Below are positions 7,393 through 14,325 of a stretch of 16,026 nt of DNA, piece after piece. The stretch covers positions 1 through 16,026 of the forward strand of contig CALEWF010000282.1 in assembly GCA_937925455.1 (NCBI GenBank), in the 5' to 3' direction. Numbering within the stretch: position 1 is the first letter of the stretch; each line of letters begins with the position of its first letter. The notes below the pieces were generated by a model. The model ran no database searches. It was not told the DNA's origin and worked only from the letters and a program-made list of their open reading frames with translations. Made by a program: the position numbers and the translations under genes. The stretch comes from an uncultured Flavobacteriales bacterium. GTDB taxonomy: Bacteria; Bacteroidota; Bacteroidia; CAIKAF01.

Positions 7393-7797
7393 ATGAGTCA
7401 GATGCAACTTGTATATCATGGTGAACTTCGCTGTGAGGCTTCTCATTTTTCCGGGGCAAAACTTATTACAGACGCCCCGCCTGATAATCATGGCAAAGGG
7501 GAGACATTTTCGCCAACTGACCTGCTTTGTGTTTCATTGGCTTCATGCATGGTTACCATTATGGGTATAGAAGCCAGAAAGCTTGAAATACCTTTTAACT
7601 CGGTTTCGGCTGAGATTAAAAAATTTATGTTGGCAAACCCTCGGCGCGTAGGGAAAATACGGATTGAATTACGAATGCCTGAAAATTTAAAAGATCATCC
7701 ACATCGGCAAATATTAGAACAAGCCGGCTTAAACTGCCCGGTAGCTTTAAGTATTCATCCCAACATTGAAAAGGATATAGAATTTCTATACGTATAA
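7393..7797 (+). CDS. OsmC/Ohr family protein
   Basis: A 134-residue protein of the OsmC fold. The two redox cysteines used by this family for thiol-dependent reduction of organic peroxides are both present: Cys52 in the LASCMVTIMGIEA helix and Cys115 in LNCPVALSIHP. The block GKGETFSPTDLL before the first cysteine is also typical. The sequence belongs with the general OsmC-like (YhfA-type) branch rather than clear Ohr, so peroxidase activity is likely but not certain. It is a cytoplasmic single gene, divergent from lipA, starting about 100 nt from the lipA ATG. It ends at a hairpin shared with the small lipoprotein genes on the other strand. Confidence 0.93.
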   Translation: MSQMQLVYHGELRCEASHFSGAKLITDAPPDNHGKGETFSPTDLLCVSLASCMVTIMGIEARKLEIPFNSVSAEIKKFMLANPRRVGKIRIELRMPENLKDHPHRQILEQAGLNCPVALSIHPNIEKDIEFLYV

Positions 7798-7828
7798 AAA
7801 GGGATGAAGATTAATTCATCCCTTTGAA
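7798..7828. terminator. Bidirectional hairpin terminator between the osmC-like gene and the lipoprotein pair
   Basis: AAAGGGATGAA (7798-7808) pairs perfectly with TTCATCCCTTT (7815-7825) around a six-base loop. On the minus strand the stem is followed by a T-run, fitting the end of the lipoprotein transcript. On the plus strand the tail is only moderately T-rich. Confidence 0.6.
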
Positions 7829-7846
7829 TTTTAAAATATTGTTTTA

Positions 7847-7981
7847 TCAAATACTTTTTGCTTTAGCAGCTTCAGTTTTATGCCCGTAAGCCGGACAATT
7901 ATCATGTGATTTGCATGATGAACAAGTAATTACAACTAATCCGAAAATAAATGCAAAAGAGGCAATGAGCGTTTTTTTCAT
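7847..7981 (-). CDS. Micro-lipoprotein with CPAYG motif, copy 2 (44 aa)
   Basis: Reads as a 44-residue protein: an N-terminal MKK, a hydrophobic stretch (residues 4-19), cysteines at 20 and 23, then CKSHDNCPAYGHKTEAAKA to near the end. It aligns without gaps in its second half with its upstream neighbour at 8003-8131, sharing CK....CPAYG.KTEA.KA. It is therefore a tandem duplicate. Cys23 aligns with the lipobox cysteine of the neighbour, but the residue at -3 is Cys rather than Leu/Val/Ile, so its lipobox is weaker. Its mature part is only about 20 residues with a second cysteine at 29. The function is unknown. It lies 21 nt after the first copy and ends at the hairpin at 7798-7828. Confidence 0.7.
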   Translation of the reverse strand: MKKTLIASFAFIFGLVVITCSSCKSHDNCPAYGHKTEAAKAKSI

Positions 7982-8002
7982 AAAATTATGGGTTTATTTA
8001 AG

Positions 8003-8131
8003 TTAAGAATGCAATGCTTTAACGGCTTCGGTTTTTTGACCATATGCCGGACAATGTTCTTTAGTTTTACATCCGCTTACGGATATCAATCCAAACGTAG
8101 CTGCAATTAGATACAGAAAGATTTTTTTCAT
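8003..8131 (-). CDS. Micro-lipoprotein with CPAYG motif, copy 1 (42 aa)
   Basis: A 42-residue protein starting MKKIFLYLIAATFGL, a classical lipoprotein signal peptide with a good lipobox (VSGC, Cys21). The mature part is CKTKEHCPAYGQKTEAVKAL plus two residues. The frame is open further upstream to 8218, but the ATG at 8131 gives the signal peptide and the alignment with the neighbouring copy, so it is taken as the start. Lipidation at Cys21 would place a peptide of about 22 residues at the membrane surface. The second cysteine (27) and the CPAYGxKTEA block are shared with the second copy. I do not recognise a characterised family. Confidence 0.72.
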   Translation of the reverse strand: MKKIFLYLIAATFGLISVSGCKTKEHCPAYGQKTEAVKALHS

Positions 8132-8161
8132 ACGTGAATAATCAATTAACATTGCGTGTTG

Positions 8162-8192
8162 CGAAATTAGCATTTTTAGTTGTAGCTGTAAA
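8162..8192 (-). promoter_or_regulatory. Possible promoter of the micro-lipoprotein pair
   Basis: On the minus strand TTTA (8189-8192) is followed after 19 nt by TAATTTCG (8162-8169), one mismatch in each box from the Bacteroidota consensus. It lies about 30 nt before the ATG at 8131. Spacing is right but both boxes are imperfect. Confidence 0.3.
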
Positions 8193-8194
8193 AT

Positions 8195-8202
8195 TATATT
8201 TG
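8195..8202 (+). promoter_or_regulatory. Probable -7 promoter box of ung
   Basis: TATATTTG matches TAnnTTTG perfectly, about 65 nt before the ung start. The -33 region is only T-rich. A transcript starting near 8207 would include the proposed TTG start codon at 8267. Confidence 0.4.
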
Positions 8203-8266
8203 CAGATATTTTGAACATTTTGATTTATCTGATAAACGATAGCATTAACCATTTATTGTTAAACAT

Positions 8267-8959
8267 TTGGAAAGTAATGAGTTAAATAAAAAAGTTCGGA
8301 TAGATGACTCATGGTATGATGTATTGAAAGAAGAATTTGAAAAGCCTTATTTCCAACAACTTAAAGAATTTTTAGTTGCAGAAAAAAAGAGTCATGTGGT
8401 TTATCCTCCCGGTCCCTTGATTTTTAATGCATTTAATTCTACCCCGTTTGATCACGTAAAAGTGGTTCTCATCGGGCAAGACCCTTATCATGGGGCTGGA
8501 CAGGCAGAAGGCTTGTCTTTTTCTGTACCATTTGGGATCAAACCCCCACCTTCACTGGTTAATATTTACAAAGAAATGAAAGATGATCTTGGGGTGGAGC
8601 CGCCGCGCCATGGGCATTTGGGAGCCTGGGCGAAGCAGGGAGTTTTGCTTCTCAATGCGGTGTTAACAGTTCGTGCCGGGCAACCGGGTTCGCATCGGGG
8701 TAAGGGATGGGAATTATTTACCAATCAGGTAATTCATTTGCTTTCAGAACAACGGGAACATCTTGTTTTTTTTCTTTGGGGCAAATATGCTCAGGAAAAA
8801 GAGGTACTAATTAATGAATCCAAACATCTGGTTTTACGTGCAGCTCATCCGTCACCATATTCTGCGGCTTCCGGATTTTTTGGTTGCAAGCATTTTTCTA
8901 AGGCAAATGCTTACTTAGAGTCGCATGGCATTCAACCCATCGAGTGGAAACTGAGTTGA
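8267..8959 (+). CDS. ung: Uracil-DNA glycosylase, family 1
   Basis: Ung removes uracil from DNA as the first step of base excision repair. The 230-residue length is normal. Motif A is IGQDPYHG (69-76) with catalytic Asp72. LLLN (127-130) supplies the uracil-reading Asn130. Motif B is HPSPYSAASGFFGCKHF, with His194 and the DNA-intercalating loop; Tyr replaces the Leu of the E. coli enzyme at position 198. The N-terminal DDSWYDVLKEEFEKPYF is family-typical, so the start must lie upstream of it. No in-frame ATG exists there: TTG at 8267 is the best candidate, the frame being closed by a stop at 8246 with only ATT and GTT between. Its stop abuts the stop of the convergent M42 peptidase gene with no gap. 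Confidence 0.95.
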   Translation: MESNELNKKVRIDDSWYDVLKEEFEKPYFQQLKEFLVAEKKSHVVYPPGPLIFNAFNSTPFDHVKVVLIGQDPYHGAGQAEGLSFSVPFGIKPPPSLVNIYKEMKDDLGVEPPRHGHLGAWAKQGVLLLNAVLTVRAGQPGSHRGKGWELFTNQVIHLLSEQREHLVFFLWGKYAQEKEVLINESKHLVLRAAHPSPYSAASGFFGCKHFSKANAYLESHGIQPIEWKLS

Positions 8960-10033
8960 TTAGTCAAAATAACTATAGTTTTCGTTGCCTTTGAGCTGAA
9001 TGATAAATTCATACATCAGGCGAATTACATTTTCTACATCTTCTGTTTTTACGCTTTCTACCGTAGTGTGCATGTATTTTAACGGCAGCGAAATTAAAGC
9101 AGATGCTACTCCTTCGGCAGAATAAGCAAACGAGTCGGTATCAGTGCCGGTAGAGCGGTCAGCCGTAGTACGTTGAAATGGAATTTCTTTATCCTGTGCT
9201 ACCCGAATAATATGACGCAACAAATTGTTTTGCACAGCAGGTCCATAGGTCAATACCGGGCCTTTTCCACATGAAATATCGCCAATCATTTCTTTGTCAT
9301 ACATGGGTGATTGGGTGTCGTGGCATACATCTGTAATTATAGCTAAATTGGGTTTAATCCGTCGGGATATCATTTCTGCGCCTCGTAAGCCTATTTCTTC
9401 TTGAACGCTGTTTATGATGTATAATCCAAATGGCAGCGTATGATTATTTTCTTTTATAAGGCGGGCAACTTCAGCAATCATGAACCCACCAATTCGATTA
9501 TCCAACGCTCTTCCGGTAATGAATTTACCGTCATTCAGCCAAATCATCTCGTCTTCAAAAGTTACCACACATCCTACATGAACTCCCATTTTTTCAACTT
9601 CTTCACGATTGTCACATCCGCAATCCAAAAAAATGGTTTTTAAAGTGGGGGCATCTTCTTTATCCTTCGTACGTACATGAATGGCTGGCCAACCGAAAAC
9701 TGCTTTAACAATTCCTTTTTCGGTATGGATATTTACTCGTTTGGAAGGAGCAATCAGCGGATCGGAGCCTCCGTTTCTTTTTAGATATATATAGCCTTTT
9801 TCGTTGATGTAATTAACATAATAGGCTATTTCATCGGCATGGGCTTCAATGGCCACTTTATAAGGTGCTTCTGGGTTGATAACTCCCACTACGCTGCCAT
9901 AGATGTCTGTAATAAACGTATCAACATACGGACGAAGGTAATTCATCCAAATTTTTTGGCCTTTTGATTCAAATCCGGTAGGGGATGCGTTGTTTAAGTA
10001 AGCCTCTAAAAATGTTTTACTTTCTGTTCTCAT
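8960..10033 (-). CDS. M42 family metallopeptidase (glutamyl/PepA-like aminopeptidase)
   Basis: A 357-residue cytoplasmic di-zinc aminopeptidase of the M42 (FrvX/YsdC/TET) family. All expected metal and catalytic residues are visible: His65 and Asp67 (AHADEI), Asp178 (ALDNRIGG), the Glu212-Glu213 pair (QEEIGLRGAE), Asp235 (ITDVCHD) and His322 (YMHTTVES). The central insertion between the first two metal-binding blocks is the dimerisation/PDZ-like region of the family. Such enzymes form large tetrahedral complexes that trim peptides from the N-terminus; the exact specificity is not readable. It is a single gene, convergent with ung and divergent from the TPR gene at 10148. Confidence 0.93.
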   Translation of the reverse strand: MRTESKTFLEAYLNNASPTGFESKGQKIWMNYLRPYVDTFITDIYGSVVGVINPEAPYKVAIEAHADEIAYYVNYINEKGYIYLKRNGGSDPLIAPSKRVNIHTEKGIVKAVFGWPAIHVRTKDKEDAPTLKTIFLDCGCDNREEVEKMGVHVGCVVTFEDEMIWLNDGKFITGRALDNRIGGFMIAEVARLIKENNHTLPFGLYIINSVQEEIGLRGAEMISRRIKPNLAIITDVCHDTQSPMYDKEMIGDISCGKGPVLTYGPAVQNNLLRHIIRVAQDKEIPFQRTTADRSTGTDTDSFAYSAEGVASALISLPLKYMHTTVESVKTEDVENVIRLMYEFIIQLKGNENYSYFD

Positions 10034-10085
10034 GAAACTAAGGTATGTTTTTTTGGTTTAACAAAAAACTATTTTTTACATCAAA

Positions 10086-10116
10086 TTTCAAACAATCAAT
10101 ATTGTATATACTTTTA
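10086..10116 (+). promoter_or_regulatory. Probable promoter of the 609-residue TPR gene
   Basis: TTTC (10086-10089) lies exactly 19 nt from TACTTTTA (10109-10116), one mismatch in each Bacteroidota promoter box. Predicted transcription start is near 10121, about 27 nt before the ATG at 10148. Confidence 0.5.
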
Positions 10117-10147
10117 TCCATAAGATTACGTTAAAAGTAAAAAATCA

Positions 10148-11977
10148 ATGGCTATCGGTAAAGTTGTTTTGTTTTTTCAATGTTTTGTTTTTTCACTAAG
10201 CTTCGTTTTTGCACAAACCTTGCAAGAACAAAGCTTAGCCATGGAGTATCTTTCCAAAGGGGAGTATGATAAAGCACTTACTTTTTATGAAAAATTTCAT
10301 AATTACGAACCCGGCAATCTCGAATTTTATAAAAATTACTTGGTTTGTTTGATGGAGTTGAAGGATTTTAAGACTGCTGAAAAAATCATAAAAAAACAAA
10401 TTAAGGAATTTAAAGACAAACCTGTTTACACCCTCGATTTGGGTATTTTCTACCGAAAGGTTGGCGATGAGAAAAAGGCCAAACAAATTTTTGATGATTT
10501 GATAAAAAATGCGGCGGGACCTTGGGAAAGGTTTGATGAATTGGCACAGCTGTTTTTGTTAACCGGAGAAAATCAATATGCCATACAAGTATATCAAAAG
10601 GCATTAAAAGTGGTGGGAGATACACCCTTTATCCGTATAAAATTGGCTGAAGTGTATGGTATTATGGGTGATAATCAGCAAATGATAAATGAATTGGCGG
10701 CCGTATTGCAAAAAGATGAATCTCAAAAAAATGCCATTCAAAATGTATTGATAACCCTGTTGGATGATAATCCGGAAAGCGAGTTAAATCAATTGGTAAA
10801 AAATACCTTATTGAGGGAAGTTCAGAAAAATCCCTCCAACATTGCTTTGGCTGAAATGCTAATTTGGTTATTTATTCAACATCGCAATTTCGAGGCTGCA
10901 TTTACGCAGAGCAAAGCGCTTGATAAACGAATTAACGGTCAGGGGGATGATTTGATGCAGTTGGGGCAGATTTGTATGGAGAACCGAAAGTATGATATTG
11001 CCGTAAAGTGCTATGAATACGTAATTTCAAAAGGAGCAGAGTCGTACAATTATATTTCTGCTCGGATTGAACTGCTTCGTGTATTGAATATTAAATTGAT
11101 GGAAGATTTTCATCTTAATAAGGATGAACTATTGAATTTAGAAGCCAACTACATTAGTACTTTGCAGGAAATAGGACTTTCTCCTCAGGCTGCCAGCTTA
11201 AAGATAGAGCTTGCTCATTTGCAAGCATTCTATCTCGATAAGTCGGCAGAAGCTAAAAAGTTGCTTCAGGAAATGTTAGAACGACATCAAGGTAAAGCAG
11301 AAGATTTGGCAAAAGCTAAAATGAAATTAGCAGATATATTAGTAATGGAAGGGGATATGTGGGAGCCTTCTTTGTTATATGGTCAGGTGGAAAAAGATTT
11401 TAAAAATGATATTCTTGGTCAGGAAGCTAAATTTAGAAATGCTAAGCTTTCGTTTTATCGGGGGGAATTTACCTGGGCCGAAGCTCAAATGAAAGTGCTG
11501 AAGGCCTCTACCTCAAAACTCATTGCCAATGATGCATTGGCGCTTTCACTCTTGATTATGGACAACAGCGGTATGGATACTAGTTTTACAGCATTAGAAA
11601 TCTATTCAAGAGCTGATTTGTTGATTTATCAAAATAAATTAGAAAAAGCAGATAAAACCTTAGATACTTTAATTGCCATGTTTACGTATCATCCCATTCT
11701 GGATGAAGTGTATTTTAAAAAAGCTGAAATAGCATTAAAGAAAGCCGATTATAATTTGGCGATTCAGCAGTATGAAAAGATTTTGAAAAATTATCCTACC
11801 GATATTTTAGCAGATGATGCATTGTTTCGTATGGGAGATATTTACGAGCGAAAATTAGATGATATAGCCAAAGCCATGGACTGTTATCAACGCATTATGC
11901 TGGAATATCCAGGAAGTATGTATGTTATAGAAGCAAGAAAACGTTATCGCCAGCTTCGGGGAGATAAGGTGAATTAA
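10148..11977 (+). CDS. Secreted/periplasmic TPR-repeat protein
   Basis: A 609-residue protein with an N-terminal signal peptide: Lys5, a hydrophobic run and a VFA-Q cleavage site after about residue 22. It has no lipobox, so it is probably soluble in the periplasm or peripherally attached. TPR units are clear at the start (SLAMEYLSKGEYDKALTFYE, about 29-48, then several more to about 240). They are clear again at the end (DEVYFKKAEIALKKADYNLA and the following unit, about 515-600), where the spacing and aYP loops resemble BamD/CpoB-type repeats. The middle (240-500) is helical and more diverged. Bacteroidota carry many such scaffold proteins, often tied to envelope or gliding complexes; no specific role can be read. 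It converges on bshA with about 20 nt between stops and no hairpin. Confidence 0.88.
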   Translation: MAIGKVVLFFQCFVFSLSFVFAQTLQEQSLAMEYLSKGEYDKALTFYEKFHNYEPGNLEFYKNYLVCLMELKDFKTAEKIIKKQIKEFKDKPVYTLDLGIFYRKVGDEKKAKQIFDDLIKNAAGPWERFDELAQLFLLTGENQYAIQVYQKALKVVGDTPFIRIKLAEVYGIMGDNQQMINELAAVLQKDESQKNAIQNVLITLLDDNPESELNQLVKNTLLREVQKNPSNIALAEMLIWLFIQHRNFEAAFTQSKALDKRINGQGDDLMQLGQICMENRKYDIAVKCYEYVISKGAESYNYISARIELLRVLNIKLMEDFHLNKDELLNLEANYISTLQEIGLSPQAASLKIELAHLQAFYLDKSAEAKKLLQEMLERHQGKAEDLAKAKMKLADILVMEGDMWEPSLLYGQVEKDFKNDILGQEAKFRNAKLSFYRGEFTWAEAQMKVLKASTSKLIANDALALSLLIMDNSGMDTSFTALEIYSRADLLIYQNKLEKADKTLDTLIAMFTYHPILDEVYFKKAEIALKKADYNLAIQQYEKILKNYPTDILADDALFRMGDIYERKLDDIAKAMDCYQRIMLEYPGSMYVIEARKRYRQLRGDKVN

Positions 11978-11997
11978 ATTTCAGGGATAGATTTTTT

Positions 11998-13125
11998 TTA
12001 TTGCTTATTTCTTATTTCCTGATAAAGGTTTTCGTAAATAGGAAGTATTTTTTTTATGTCAAAATCAGCTGCACGAAGCTTGGCATTTTCTGAAAATTGT
12101 TTTCTACGTTCATCATTTTCTAAAATGTAAATAGCATTTTTTGCCATATCGGCATAATCGCCTACATTACTTAAAAATCCCGTTTTGCCATGTATTTGTA
12201 CTTCGGGCACTCCCCCCACGTTGGTACTTATAACAGGCACTCCGCTGGCCATAGCTTCCAACGCTGAAACACCAAAACTTTCAGCATCAGAAGGAAGCAT
12301 AAATAAATCAGCACAGGGTAAAATGTTTTCGGTGGATTTAATTTTTCCTAAAAAAATAACATCTTTTGAAATGCCTAAAGTTCCCACTAAGTCTTCTGCC
12401 GGTTGCCTTTCCGGCCCATCTCCTATTAATACCAGCTTAGATGGGATATGTTTGCGAATGATATCAAATGCCCTGATTATATCCGGAATGCGTTTTACCG
12501 GACGAAAGTTTGAAATATGCATAATTACTTTTTCTCCATTCGGAGAAGTAATTTTTTTGATGCATTCGTCAGGATTGAATTTATACAAAGAAGTATCAAT
12601 GAAATTATAAATAACACGAATGTTATTGATAACTTCAAAATGCCGCAGCGTATCTTGCCGCAAGCTTTCCGATACGGCCGTTACGGCATCACTATGGTTG
12701 ATGGCATAGGTAATTACCGGTTTGTAAGAACTGTCTTTTCCCACTAAGGTAATGTCTGTTCCGTGCAAGGTGCAAATAATGGGAAGATGCATTCCTTTGG
12801 AAAGTACTATTTGTTTTGCAAGTAAAGCTACCGAAGCATGAGGAATGGCATAATGCACATGTAATATATCCAGCCTTTCATGCAAGGCAACATTCACAAT
12901 TTTACTGGTTAGGGCAGTTTCGTAAGGATGATATTCAAAAAGCGGATAAGAAGGTACATTTACTTCATGATAAAATACATTTTCCATAAACCGGTCAAGA
13001 CGTACCGGCTGACTGTATGAAATAAAATGTATTTGATGCCCTTTTCGAGCCAATGCCATTCCTAGTTCGGTAGCCACTACACCGCTCCCCCCAAAGGTGG
13101 GATATAAAACCATCCCAATTTTCAT
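11998..13125 (-). CDS. bshA: N-acetyl-alpha-D-glucosaminyl L-malate synthase (bacillithiol biosynthesis)
   Basis: BshA joins GlcNAc from UDP-GlcNAc to L-malate, the first step of bacillithiol, the low-molecular-weight thiol used by Firmicutes and many Bacteroidota in place of glutathione. The 375-residue GT4 (GT-B fold) protein starts MKIGMVLYPTFGGSGVVATE, diagnostic of BshA. It has HVHYAIPHA (89-97), HGTD (121-124), the donor-site FRPVKR (207-212) and the EX7E motif (Glu282, Glu290) in ESFGVSALEAMASGVPV. The close match to the BshA signature makes another GT4 function unlikely. bshB and bshC are not in the window. The gene is divergent from a DtxR-type regulator, 77 nt apart, so the two may share control. 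Confidence 0.95.
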   Translation of the reverse strand: MKIGMVLYPTFGGSGVVATELGMALARKGHQIHFISYSQPVRLDRFMENVFYHEVNVPSYPLFEYHPYETALTSKIVNVALHERLDILHVHYAIPHASVALLAKQIVLSKGMHLPIICTLHGTDITLVGKDSSYKPVITYAINHSDAVTAVSESLRQDTLRHFEVINNIRVIYNFIDTSLYKFNPDECIKKITSPNGEKVIMHISNFRPVKRIPDIIRAFDIIRKHIPSKLVLIGDGPERQPAEDLVGTLGISKDVIFLGKIKSTENILPCADLFMLPSDAESFGVSALEAMASGVPVISTNVGGVPEVQIHGKTGFLSNVGDYADMAKNAIYILENDERRKQFSENAKLRAADFDIKKILPIYENLYQEIRNKQ

Positions 13126-13166
13126 AATAGATTTTTATTTCGTCAGGGTGAAATTAAAGAATTGTA

Positions 13167-13180
13167 TTACTTTTAAGTAA
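13167..13180. promoter_or_regulatory. Palindrome between bshA and the DtxR-family gene (candidate operator)
   Basis: TTACTTTTAAGTAA is a perfect 6-bp inverted repeat around two bases, centred about 30 nt before the regulator's ATG and about 48 nt before the bshA ATG. It contains TACTTTTA, a near match to the -7 box. A dimeric repressor bound here would block that promoter. Assignment to the neighbouring DtxR protein is inference only. Confidence 0.3.
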
Positions 13181-13202
13181 CTATTTCAGAGAAATTAAGT
13201 TC

Positions 13203-13862
13203 ATGGCAACGCATGCAGAAGAAAATTACCTGAAAGCAATATTTAAACTTTCTGGCAGGCATAATCGTGCTGTATCTACCAATGCCATTGCCGATGAACT
13301 TCAAACCAAAGCCTCCTCGGTAACCGATATGATGAAAAAGCTTTCAAATAAAAAGCTAATTCATTATAAGAAATATCAGGGCGTTACACTAACCCGTAAA
13401 GGGAAAGTGCTGGCCACCATGGTTATTAGGAAACACAGGCTGTGGGAAGTGTTTTTGGTAGATAAATTGAATTTTAAATGGGATGAAATTCATGAACTGG
13501 CCGAACAATTAGAGCATATCAAATCGGAACGGTTGATTGATAGATTGGACCAATTTTTAGGTTTTCCTAAGTATGATCCTCATGGAGACCCAATTCCTGA
13601 TAAAAATGGAAATATTGATCACCATAAAGACGAAACCTTGAGTGATTTGGTAGTAGGCGATGAAGCTATAATTGTAGGAGTAAAGGAGCATTCGGCAGAT
13701 TTTTTACAATACTTAGATGGCGTGAAACTCGTTTTAGGTACACGTGTTTTTGTAAAGAAGCGCTATGAGTATGATCATAGTCTGATTATTGATTTGGGAG
13801 GAAAAGAACTGATGGTTTCTGACCAAGTGAGTCAAAAGTTATTTGTGAAAAAAGTAAAGTAA
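13203..13862 (+). CDS. DtxR/MntR family metal-dependent transcriptional regulator
   Basis: A 219-residue regulator. The N-terminal winged helix (about 1-65) has AEENYLKAIFKLS and the recognition helix KASSVTDMMKKLSNK. The metal-binding and dimerisation domain (about 66-140) holds the expected ligands in RKHRLWEVFLV (His78, Glu82), the IHELAEQLEHIKSERLIDRLD helix and FPKYDPHGDPIP. The C-terminal SH3-like FeoA domain (about 146-219) marks it as the three-domain type found in DtxR/IdeR and many Bacteroidota MntR-like proteins. Fe2+ or Mn2+ is the likely co-repressor; the sequence alone does not decide. Likely targets are metal uptake genes, none of which are in the window. The start ATG gives the standard N-terminus. 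A palindrome lies just upstream. Confidence 0.93.
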   Translation: MATHAEENYLKAIFKLSGRHNRAVSTNAIADELQTKASSVTDMMKKLSNKKLIHYKKYQGVTLTRKGKVLATMVIRKHRLWEVFLVDKLNFKWDEIHELAEQLEHIKSERLIDRLDQFLGFPKYDPHGDPIPDKNGNIDHHKDETLSDLVVGDEAIIVGVKEHSADFLQYLDGVKLVLGTRVFVKKRYEYDHSLIIDLGGKELMVSDQVSQKLFVKKVK

Positions 13863-13863
13863 G

Positions 13864-14325
13864 TTACTTCATTCTTTTTTTCTTAAAAAAATCACTGAGT
13901 ATGCGGCTACATTCTTCTTGCATTACTCCACTGGTTACCTGTGTTTTTGGATGTGTAATGTTTTCAATATATCGTCCAAATCCATATTTTTTGTCAGAGG
14001 CTCCATAAACAATTCTTCCAATTTGTGCCCAACGCAATGCACCGGCGCACATAAGGCAGGGTTCAAGCGTGATGTAGATGGTACATTCATCTAAATATTT
14101 TGAACCTAGATAATTGGAGGCCGAGGTGATAGCCTGCATTTCGGCATGGGCAGTGATATCATTCAGGGTTTCGGTAAGGTTATGCGCCCGGGCGATGATT
14201 CGATTGTTTGATACTACAACACAGCCTATTGGCACTTCATCTTCATCAGCAGCTTTTTGGGCTTCCCGAAGTGCTTCTTTCATGAAATATTCGTCGGTAA
14301 ATAGGTTTAACTCCATGTTGAGCAT
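13864..14325 (-). CDS. tadA: tRNA-specific adenosine deaminase
   Basis: TadA converts A34 to inosine in the anticodon wobble position of tRNA-Arg(ACG) and is normally essential. The 153-residue protein has the full zinc-deaminase signature: His60 and catalytic Glu62 in AHAEMQAI, and Cys90 and Cys93 in TLEPCLMCAGAL. The C-terminal half contains GASDKKYGFG, close to the family's usual DPKxGA region, and a basic C-terminus (FFKKKRMK) used for tRNA contact. A guanine or cytosine deaminase is less likely given the TadA-like MKEALREAQKA N-terminus. The second in-frame ATG at 14316 gives the more typical N-terminus and may be the true start. Its stop lies one base from the stop of the convergent DtxR-family gene. 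Confidence 0.92.
   Translation of the reverse strand: MLNMELNLFTDEYFMKEALREAQKAADEDEVPIGCVVVSNNRIIARAHNLTETLNDITAHAEMQAITSASNYLGSKYLDECTIYITLEPCLMCAGALRWAQIGRIVYGASDKKYGFGRYIENITHPKTQVTSGVMQEECSRILSDFFKKKRMK

Noticed and set aside
8132..8218. Longer N-terminus (71 residues) for the first micro-lipoprotein
   Set aside because: It would bury a clear MKK signal peptide with lipobox inside the protein and destroys the alignment with the tandem copy.
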